This document shows, in pieces, positions 27,035-33,117 of a stretch of DNA of 64,000 nt (the first letter of the stretch is position 1; the number at the start of each line of letters is the position of its first letter). The stretch is taken from contig PNJQ01000001.1 of NCBI GenBank assembly GCA_013821985.1, positions 62,001 through 126,000 on the forward strand. The letters are read 5' to 3'. The notes below the pieces were generated by a model. The model was not told the DNA's origin. It ran no database searches and saw only the letters and a program-made list of their open reading frames with translations. Both the position numbers and the translations under genes were made by a program. Source of the stretch: Opitutus sp. Lineage in GTDB: Bacteria > Verrucomicrobiota > Verrucomicrobiia > Opitutales > Opitutaceae.

Positions 27035-27588
27035 GGCGCGCCCTCCGGGTCGTGAGGTGACTGGTGCTGCTCGGGGGTCGCCGAGAGTGCGGCGCGCAGG
27101 AGACGCAGCGCGCGGGCGTGTTGTTTTTCGACGGTGCTGACGGCGATGCCGAGGCGATCGGCAATTTCCTGGTGGGAAAGGAGTTCGACTTTGCGCAACA
27201 GCAGCACGGCGCGACAGCCCTCGGGCAGACGCGTGATCGCGGCTTCGAGACGCTCGAGTTCCTGGCGGGCCATCACCTGCTGCGGCACGCCCGGTTGAGG
27301 CGAAGCGCTGTGGTCGAGGATGAAGCCATCGCGCGCCACCGGTCCGTGCTCGCGGCGCTTGATGCGGTTGATGGCGAGGCGGCGCGCGGTTGTGTAGAGG
27401 AGCGCGGCGGGCTTTTGCGCGGCATCGCGTTCGACGACCGCCATGACGCGCAGGAAAGCATCGTGCGCGATGTCCTCAGCCTCCGACTCATCGCGCAACA
27501 GGCGCGACAGATAACGCCGCAACGGGCCGACCGTCGTGCGGTAGAGGCCGGCGAAGTCGCGGCGTTCCGGCGGCAGGTCGTCAGCCAT
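27031..27588 (-). CDS. ECF-type RNA polymerase sigma factor (FecI-like)
   Basis: The ATG ending at 27588 gives 185 residues; the frame stays open to 27684, but that part is arginine/proline-rich and unlikely. Region 2 is at about residues 15-85 (RDESEAEDIAHDAFLRVM, LYTTARRLAINRIKRRE). Region 4 is at about 115-170 (RLPEGCRAVLLLRKVELLSH, EIADRLGIAVSTVEKQHARA), with the helix-turn-helix. There are only two sigma regions and a short linker, as in iron-starvation-type sigma factors. It probably directs transcription of the receptor operon once FecR relays a ligand signal. The upstream spacer carries a CGAACGTTCG palindrome. Confidence 0.95.
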   Translation of the reverse strand: MADDLPPERRDFAGLYRTTVGPLRRYLSRLLRDESEAEDIAHDAFLRVMAVVERDAAQKPAALLYTTARRLAINRIKRREHGPVARDGFILDHSASPQPGVPQQVMARQELERLEAAITRLPEGCRAVLLLRKVELLSHQEIADRLGIAVSTVEKQHARALRLLRAALSATPEQHQSPHDPEGAP

Positions 27589-27636
27589 GGGGAAGAGGCG
27601 CGACGGCACCGGCCCGGCGGGCGCAGCCCGGCGAGG

Positions 27637-27646
27637 CGAACGTTCG
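27637..27646. promoter_or_regulatory. CGAACGTTCG palindrome upstream of the sigma gene
   Basis: A perfect 10-base palindrome lies about 49 bases before the chosen sigma-factor start. The same 10 bases occur in the divergent spacer at 48602-48611, and I noticed no other copy in the window. It could be an operator half of a dimeric regulator. It is not the GAAC-N4-GTTC form of known LexA boxes. The call is weak. Confidence 0.3.
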
Positions 27647-27755
27647 AGTGTCGCGAGAGAGGTCACGGATGCCCACAACGACAACGCTACGCTCCGAACC
27701 CGCTACTGGGCAGGAAATATTTCTCGAGTGGCAGCGGTCATTACAGATGCGGCAT

Positions 27756-27778
27756 GGCCCGCGGGTGCCATCCGGGCC
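27756..27778 (-). terminator. GC-rich hairpin after the toxin gene
   Basis: GGCCCG at 27756-27761 pairs with CGGGCC at 27773-27778 around an 11-base loop. It begins 5 bases beyond the stop of the toxin gene on the minus strand. No T-run follows, so it is at best a weak intrinsic terminator separating the toxin-antitoxin pair from the sigma-factor promoter region. Confidence 0.3.
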
Positions 27779-27783
27779 CGCTT

Positions 27784-28077
27784 TCAATCCTTCAGCTGGC
27801 GATATGTCCAACGTGGATCGCGGCGGCAATCAAGCACGCGATGGACAATTACCTCTTGCCCGGAAATCCGATAATAGATCGCTGAGGGAAAGCGCCGCGC
27901 CAGGAGACGATGGTAGCCGAAGCAAACGCGGTGGATGCCGGCGTGGTGCTCAAGTGAATCGAGCTCTGCGAAGAGATTTTCGAAGAAGGAACTGCCGGCA
28001 GTCAGACTCTGCCGATCGTAGAATTTTCGGGCGGCCGCAAGGTCTTCAAGCGCCGAACGAAGAATCCGAACTTTCAT
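27784..28077 (-). CDS. RelE/ParE-superfamily toxin
   Basis: The ATG ending at 28077 gives 97 residues, the family's usual size, and overlaps the antitoxin stop as ATGA. The sequence fits ParE/RelE toxins: KVRILRSALEDLAAARKFYD at the start, then SSFFENLFAELDSL, HHAGIHRVCFGYHRLLARRF, and the ending YYRISGQEVIVHRVLDCRRD with the basic terminal strand. Family members poison gyrase (ParE) or cut ribosome-bound mRNA (RelE); which one applies here is not clear. It forms a toxin-antitoxin pair with the gene upstream and sits between glycan genes and the TonB-receptor operon. Confidence 0.88.
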   Translation of the reverse strand: MKVRILRSALEDLAAARKFYDRQSLTAGSSFFENLFAELDSLEHHAGIHRVCFGYHRLLARRFPSAIYYRISGQEVIVHRVLDCRRDPRWTYRQLKD

Positions 28078-28289
28078 TCGAACTGCTTCCGCAGCTTGTG
28101 CTTCGCTGCGTCCCAATCCAGAATTTCCACCTGCCCAGCCGCCAAATCCGCTTCAGTTTTCTGCAGCTCTTCCGCGTGCCACTTTGGGCTGTCGAAGTTG
28201 CCGTCGTCCGCGGCCAAGTCGCTCCAAAGCGTCTCGATAATCTTCAGCTTTTCGTCACGCGGAAGCTTGCGGAGTTCGGCGAGGCTCAT
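28074..28289 (-). CDS. Antitoxin of the addiction-module (PF09720-type) family
   Basis: 71 residues from ATG. The sequence (LAELRKLPRDEKLKIIETLW, then SDLAADDGNFDSPKWH, and a C-terminal QVEILDWDAAKHKLRKQF) is typical of the short 'unstable antitoxin' family paired with ParE/RelE toxins, usually 65-80 residues. Antitoxin comes first and the toxin start overlaps its stop, the usual order and coupling. Such antitoxins normally repress their own promoter, which would lie in the 171-base spacer 28290-28460. I see no clear operator there. Confidence 0.88.
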   Translation of the reverse strand: MSLAELRKLPRDEKLKIIETLWSDLAADDGNFDSPKWHAEELQKTEADLAAGQVEILDWDAAKHKLRKQFE

Positions 28290-28460
28290 GCCGGAACGCT
28301 AGCCGCCGTGGCGTTCGCCGCAAGGGGGACTTTTCGGCGATGCGGTAATCCGAGAACCGACTCCGTTTGCGCGCAGAATGTTCGTCGCGTGGGCAGAGCG
28401 GTCTGGGTGTTCACGAGCAAGCCGCATAACCAGCCGCATCGCGGCTTCGTTCGTCGGAAC

Positions 28461-29522
28461 TCATGCGCCCTTTGAGCGCGCTTTCCACGCCTCGACGATT
28501 TGGCGGATGGTCTCCTCGAGCGACTGCGTGATGTCCCACTTCGGGTAGTGGGCGCGCATTTTCCGCAAGTCCGAGTAATAGCAGATGTGGTCACCCGCGC
28601 GGTTTTGGTCCACGTAGGTGTAGAGCTGTTTCTTGCCGGAAAATTTTTCCGCGATCTGGAAGGCCTCGAGGATCGAGCACGAGTTGGCCTTGCCGCCGCC
28701 GAGGTTATAGACCTCGCCGGCGCGCGGGGCCGCCACGAACGCCGCCATGAAACGCGCGACGTCGAGTGAATGGATGTTGTCGCGGACCTGTTTGCCCTTG
28801 TAGCCGAAGACGCGGTATTCACGGCCCTCGAGGTTGCACTTCACGAGGTAGCTGAGGAAGCCGTGCAGCTCCACGCCGCTGTGGTTCGGACCGGTGAGAC
28901 AGCCGCCGCGCAGCGCGCAGGTCGGCATGTTGAAGTAGCGCCCGTATTCCTGCACCATCACGTCGGCGGCGACTTTCGACGCGCCGAAGAGCGAGTGCTT
29001 CGACTGGTCGATCGTGAACGTCTCGGCGATGCCGTGTTCGTAGGCCGGGTCGGCGTAATCCCAACGCGTGGCGAGTTCGGCGAGTTTGATCGAGTTCGGC
29101 GCGTCGCCGTAAACTTTGTTCGTGCTCATGTGCACGAACGGCGACTCCGGACACGCCTGGCGCGCGGCCTCGAGGAGATTGAGCGTGCCGACCGCGTTGG
29201 TGTCGAAGTCGTCGAACGGAATCGCCGCGGCGCGGTCGTGCGACGGTTGCGCGGCGGTGTGGACGATGACGGACGGCTGGAGCTGCTTGACCAGCGCGAG
29301 GACGCCGGCGCGGTCGCGGATGTCGAGCTCGTGGTGTTGGAAGCCTTTCAGCTCCTGCGCGAGGCGCTGCTGATTCCAGCGCGTGTCGCCCTGCGGGCCG
29401 AAGAACACGGCGCGCTGGTTGTTGTCCACGCCGTGCACGGTGTAGCCCTGCGCGGCGAAATAAACACACACCTCCGAGCCGATGAGGCCCGAGGAACCGG
29501 TGACGAGAATGGTCTTGTTCAT
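28461..29522 (-). CDS. NAD-dependent epimerase, RfbE-like, with Phe at the catalytic Tyr position
   Basis: 353 residues from ATG. The NAD site is [12 protein letters not shown] (residues 7-18), with [13 protein letters not shown]. The serine/threonine segment is [12 protein letters not shown]. The expected YxxxK reads LFGASK (Phe-Gly-Ala-Ser-Lys), confirmed from the codon [23 protein letters not shown] and [20 protein letters not shown] place it with CDP-paratose 2-epimerase-like SDRs. It is last in a unit of radical SAM, methyltransferase, GT2 and epimerase genes. With the Tyr gone it may still epimerise through Lys/Ser or do a different step; the substrate is unknown. Confidence 0.87.
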   Translation of the reverse strand: MNKTILVTGSSGLIGSEVCVYFAAQGYTVHGVDNNQRAVFFGPQGDTRWNQQRLAQELKGFQHHELDIRDRAGVLALVKQLQPSVIVHTAAQPSHDRAAAIPFDDFDTNAVGTLNLLEAARQACPESPFVHMSTNKVYGDAPNSIKLAELATRWDYADPAYEHGIAETFTIDQSKHSLFGASKVAADVMVQEYGRYFNMPTCALRGGCLTGPNHSGVELHGFLSYLVKCNLEGREYRVFGYKGKQVRDNIHSLDVARFMAAFVAAPRAGEVYNLGGGKANSCSILEAFQIAEKFSGKKQLYTYVDQNRAGDHICYYSDLRKMRAHYPKWDITQSLEETIRQIVEAWKARSKGA

Positions 29523-29612
29523 AGGTCGAGCGTTCTGGCAGTGGAGGCGGGCAGCGGGTCCTCGGGGGTATATCAGTTTGGACCTTCGGCCAACCGCCCC
29601 CGCCGCGGTCGT

Positions 29613-30605
29613 TCAGACGCGGTGCGGGACTTGACCTTCCACGCGGCCGGAGCGTTGCTGATAGACTTGTTCGATGATGTAGATCGGCCTGGCTTTGACC
29701 GATTCATACATGCGGCCGATGTATTCGCCGATGATGCCCAATGCGAGCAACTGCACGCCGCCGAAGAAGACGATCGTGATGATGATCGAGGGATAACCGG
29801 GGATGAAGTAGTTGGGGTTGACCAGCTTCACGGCCACGACCCCAATTCCCGCGAGGATTGTCAGCGAAATGATGCCGAGTGCGAGCCACGTGACAAAGCG
29901 CAGGGGCACGACGGAGAACGACGTGATCGCGTCGATCGCAAACGCAAACATCTTCCGGAACGGATATTTGGTTTCGCCGGCAAATCGGGGTTTGCGGTCG
30001 TAGGTGACGGCCACCTGTGTGCCGCCGACCCAGCTCACCATGCCGCGAATGAAGCGGTGGCGTTCGCGCATGCTGCGCAGCACTTCCACGACGCGGCGAT
30101 CCATGAGTCGGAAGTCGCCCGTATCGGCGGGAATGTTGCTCTTCGTCATCGACCGTAGCAGCCGATAAAAGAATTTCGCGGTGAAGAGCTTGAACGCCGT
30201 CTCGCCCTCACGTTTGCGCCGCTGGCCGTAAGCGACGTCGGCGCCGCTCTTCCATGCATCCACCATTTCAAGGATCACCTCGGGTGGATCCTGCAGATCG
30301 GAATCGATCAGCACGAACACGTCACCCTCCGCGACATCGAGGCCGGCGGTCACCGCAGCTTGGTGGCCAAAGTTTCTCAGCAAGTTGACCACGCGCACCG
30401 CCGGGTCGCGGTCTGCAAGTTCCAGTGCGACCGCCAGGGTGTTATCGCGGCTGCCATCGTTCACCAGCACGATCTCGTGCGCGCAGTCCAGCGTCGTGCA
30501 GACTGTCTTGATGCGGCGGACGAATTCCGGGAGTCCAGGCGCCTCGTTGTAACACGGGGCGACGATGGAGAGCTTGAACGTCTTGAGCGAGGCGGCGTGG
30601 CTCAT
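29613..30605 (-). CDS. GT2 polyprenyl-phosphate glycosyltransferase (GtrB/ArnC-like)
   Basis: The ATG ending at 30605 overlaps the methyltransferase stop (ATGA), giving 330 residues. The GT-A domain has KLSIVAPCYNEAPGLPEF, IVLVNDGSRDNTL, RNFGHQAAVTAGLDVAEGD and the metal site VLIDSDLQDPPEV. Then come YGQRRKREGETAFKLFTAKF and DTGDFRLMDRR, which are standard for this family. Two C-terminal membrane segments (VTWLALGIISLTILAGIGVV and FGGVQLLALGIIGEYIGRMY) end with the conserved RPIYIIEQ. It should make a polyprenyl-phosphate-linked sugar. The companion 90-base gap to the epimerase gene holds no recognised signal. Confidence 0.92.
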   Translation of the reverse strand: MSHAASLKTFKLSIVAPCYNEAPGLPEFVRRIKTVCTTLDCAHEIVLVNDGSRDNTLAVALELADRDPAVRVVNLLRNFGHQAAVTAGLDVAEGDVFVLIDSDLQDPPEVILEMVDAWKSGADVAYGQRRKREGETAFKLFTAKFFYRLLRSMTKSNIPADTGDFRLMDRRVVEVLRSMRERHRFIRGMVSWVGGTQVAVTYDRKPRFAGETKYPFRKMFAFAIDAITSFSVVPLRFVTWLALGIISLTILAGIGVVAVKLVNPNYFIPGYPSIIITIVFFGGVQLLALGIIGEYIGRMYESVKARPIYIIEQVYQQRSGRVEGQVPHRV

Positions 30606-31810
30606 GATTGTCGGGGGCTGCGCCCGACGATAACCACGTTCCAGCAGAGCGGACGCAAGAAGGGAATATGGAGGAGCACTCGGTCCAGATCTTCGAGGGG
30701 CCAATAGAGCCAGGCCCATCGATCAGCTTCCTCGACGACTTTTTTCCAGTAGCGCTCCTTGTTCGGGTCGCGGCGCTGCACAAACTTCATCGAGATAAAA
30801 ATGAGCAGTGTGCTCAGCCAAAACCACGCGATCTTGGATTCCTTGAAATGGCTCCGCACCGCGCGGATATCGGCGAGAGTAAGGGGGTGCTCGTCGTGCG
30901 TGCGCACCTCCATTGCGTGCCGGCGATAATAATTGATCGCCGGATTGTAGGCGACGGGATCCCAGCTGACGAACACGCCGTCGGGCTTTAGGTGTTTCAA
31001 GAGCAGCGGCATGGTCGCCGCGATATCGACGTGATGCAGTGTGTTTCCGGTGTAGATGACGTCAAATTTGGTGTGCGAAGGAAAACCGAGATCCTCTGAC
31101 GCGGAGACATGCGTTTTAAGCGTCACGCCGTTATGCTCGGCGAGCCGCCGCGCGGCGTCGCACATGCCGGGAGAAATATCCGTGGCGGTGACGTCGGCGC
31201 CCTTGAGCGCAAAGTAAACGGCAGCTTCGCCGAGACCACATCCGACATCGAGCAGGGTGCGTCCGCGGAGATCGCCGAGGGCGCGCGTGATGTGGCGCAT
31301 CTCCGGGGCGGTGCAGGCCTCGTTCATTTGCCGGACATCGATTTTCGTGACGTCGGTTTGTGCGGCCCACCCGTCATGGAAGACCTCTTCGGCGTGCTTG
31401 CGCGCAGAATCCCGTCCGTCCGGCTCGCGCGCTCCGAGGTCGGGTGTGAATAGTCCCGCTTTCACCAGTGCGGTGCGCAGTTCCCCGTCGAAGAACGCGC
31501 GATTTTGCGCCATGATCTGGTCGTCTTTGAAGGTCAGGCCGGCCTCCGCTTGGCGCTGATAATGGGGCACGGCGTCCCCGCGCGTGTAGAATTTGGCGTG
31601 CTTGATCTCGATGCGGTGTTCACCGGGTCGCGGCGAAGACCAGGCCACCCGCACCGCGCCGGTTCCCGGATTTTCGATCGTGAGGGCATTGATCCAGCGG
31701 GCGAGGTCCGTGGATCGAGCGGGGTCGGTTCGGGCGAGGCCTTCCCGCAGCCGGCGCCCAGCCCAAAGGAATTGATGCACCGCACTCTCGTAGAGGATTT
31801 TCTTCGGCAT
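30602..31810 (-). CDS. Class I SAM-dependent methyltransferase with N-terminal and C-terminal extensions
   Basis: 402 residues from ATG. The first 160 residues are not methyltransferase-like (basic, with HAKFYTRGDAVPHYQRQAE). The SAM fold begins at LLDVGCGLGEAAVYFALKGA (about residue 185) with DVTATDISPGMCDAAR and DVIYTGNTLHHVD. After SWDPVAYNPAINYYRR comes a C-terminal part with a hydrophobic stretch (FWLSTLLIFISMKFV) that may bind the membrane. It starts 3 bases after the radical SAM gene's stop and is coupled to the GT2 gene, so the three probably act on one lipid-linked product. The methyl acceptor is not known. Confidence 0.85.
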   Translation of the reverse strand: MPKKILYESAVHQFLWAGRRLREGLARTDPARSTDLARWINALTIENPGTGAVRVAWSSPRPGEHRIEIKHAKFYTRGDAVPHYQRQAEAGLTFKDDQIMAQNRAFFDGELRTALVKAGLFTPDLGAREPDGRDSARKHAEEVFHDGWAAQTDVTKIDVRQMNEACTAPEMRHITRALGDLRGRTLLDVGCGLGEAAVYFALKGADVTATDISPGMCDAARRLAEHNGVTLKTHVSASEDLGFPSHTKFDVIYTGNTLHHVDIAATMPLLLKHLKPDGVFVSWDPVAYNPAINYYRRHAMEVRTHDEHPLTLADIRAVRSHFKESKIAWFWLSTLLIFISMKFVQRRDPNKERYWKKVVEEADRWAWLYWPLEDLDRVLLHIPFLRPLCWNVVIVGRSPRQS

Positions 31811-31813
31811 GGC

Positions 31814-33040
31814 TCAGGCGAGTTTTGCGGTCTCCTGGTCGCTGCCTTGTTCGAGCTGCAACCGCCGTTGCTGGTTCGGCAGGGCGATGCGTTCCCGCGG
31901 CTCGTTCCGGAGGCGCTCGGCGATGGTGAGCATTTGCTCGTAGCTCACCGGCCATTTTTTGGGAGGAGGAGAGGTGATGAAGGTGCGAATGCGCTCCATT
32001 TTTGCCTTCAAGTAGCGCATCGAAATCGTCATTTCCGGGAAGCTGCCATACATGCAACCGGAGCAGGGCTTCGTGACCTTGAGCACCTCGTCGCGGAAGA
32101 CCTGACTGCGGTAAACCGTGGGAAAATCCGGGCCGTAGGTGGGGACGTTCGTCCCGAGTCGGTGATCGCAGCACGGGGCGAAATTTCCGTTGGGCAGGAC
32201 GGCGAAATAAAGGTTGGGACTGTCGCAAACATTGTTGTGGTGCTGGCGCCAGGTGGTGGCTTGCTCGGCGGCAAAGCGCTTGATGTCGTCGAGGTATTGG
32301 TCCGAATCGTAGAGCAGAAAACCTTCCTGTTTCATCGCGCGGATGCGCTCGATGAGCCGATCGACGTAGGGCAGCTCTTCCTTCTTCCAGCGCTTGGTCT
32401 GGTCGAAGGTCCGAAAATTCATCGGTTGGTCGAACGTGGTGACGTGAATCGGGACGATCGAGGAGAACCAGCTGATTTCGGTGCCGAAGCGGATGACGTC
32501 TTCGACGTCGCCGAGATTGTCGCGTTGAATGACGCAGCCCAGCGAGGCGAAGCTGCCTTCGCGCGGAAGGTATTTGGTAAACGAGGCCATCGCCCGCAGC
32601 GCATCGTGCCACGATTTCGAGAATCCGCCGTTAATGTCGTCCTGATTGCCCGGCCAGAGGGAATCGAGGGAAATGGAAATGTCCCTTCCGCCAGCCTCGA
32701 CGACTTGGTGGATTCTCTCATCGGACGCCAGCCCGTTGGTCTGCATCCGCACGTGGATGCCGCGCGACTCGAATTCGCGGATAATGTCCGGAAGGTCTTG
32801 GCGCGTGAAAGGTTCGCCCCCAGTCAAAAGCACCATTGCCACGCCCAGACGGACGAAGTTGTCCGCCATGCGCTTGATTTCATCGAGCGTCGCCTCGCGC
32901 ACGTCAGAGTTCGCGTAGATGATGTTGCATTGTTTGCAGGTGAGGTTGCACCGCGCGGTGATGTAGAACTGCACATAGACGGGCGTGTCCTGGAGCAGCG
33001 TGGAGCGGGCGAGAGTGAGCTTGGAGCGGGTGGAAAACAT
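31814..33040 (-). CDS. Radical SAM protein with C-terminal SPASM-like cysteines
   Basis: 408 residues from ATG. The iron-sulfur motif CNLTCKQC (CxxxCxxC, about residues 31-38) is followed by LTGGEPFTRQDL and ISISLDSLWPG, which match the TIM-barrel radical SAM fold. A C-terminal cluster of cysteines (NVCDSPNLYFAV, FAPCCDHRLG, CSGCMYGS) is like SPASM/twitch domains that hold extra Fe-S clusters. Members of this set are found in polysaccharide and antibiotic-like gene groups, where they carry out difficult C-H chemistry such as dehydration, epimerisation or methylation. It heads the four-gene unit; the substrate is unknown. Confidence 0.92.
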   Translation of the reverse strand: MFSTRSKLTLARSTLLQDTPVYVQFYITARCNLTCKQCNIIYANSDVREATLDEIKRMADNFVRLGVAMVLLTGGEPFTRQDLPDIIREFESRGIHVRMQTNGLASDERIHQVVEAGGRDISISLDSLWPGNQDDINGGFSKSWHDALRAMASFTKYLPREGSFASLGCVIQRDNLGDVEDVIRFGTEISWFSSIVPIHVTTFDQPMNFRTFDQTKRWKKEELPYVDRLIERIRAMKQEGFLLYDSDQYLDDIKRFAAEQATTWRQHHNNVCDSPNLYFAVLPNGNFAPCCDHRLGTNVPTYGPDFPTVYRSQVFRDEVLKVTKPCSGCMYGSFPEMTISMRYLKAKMERIRTFITSPPPKKWPVSYEQMLTIAERLRNEPRERIALPNQQRRLQLEQGSDQETAKLA

Positions 33041-33117
33041 GCGATCGTGGCGGGCCGCGAGTTACCGGGAGAAGACCTGAAATGCAACTCCCCGCTGTGG
33101 CGAGCACGCGAGCGGCA

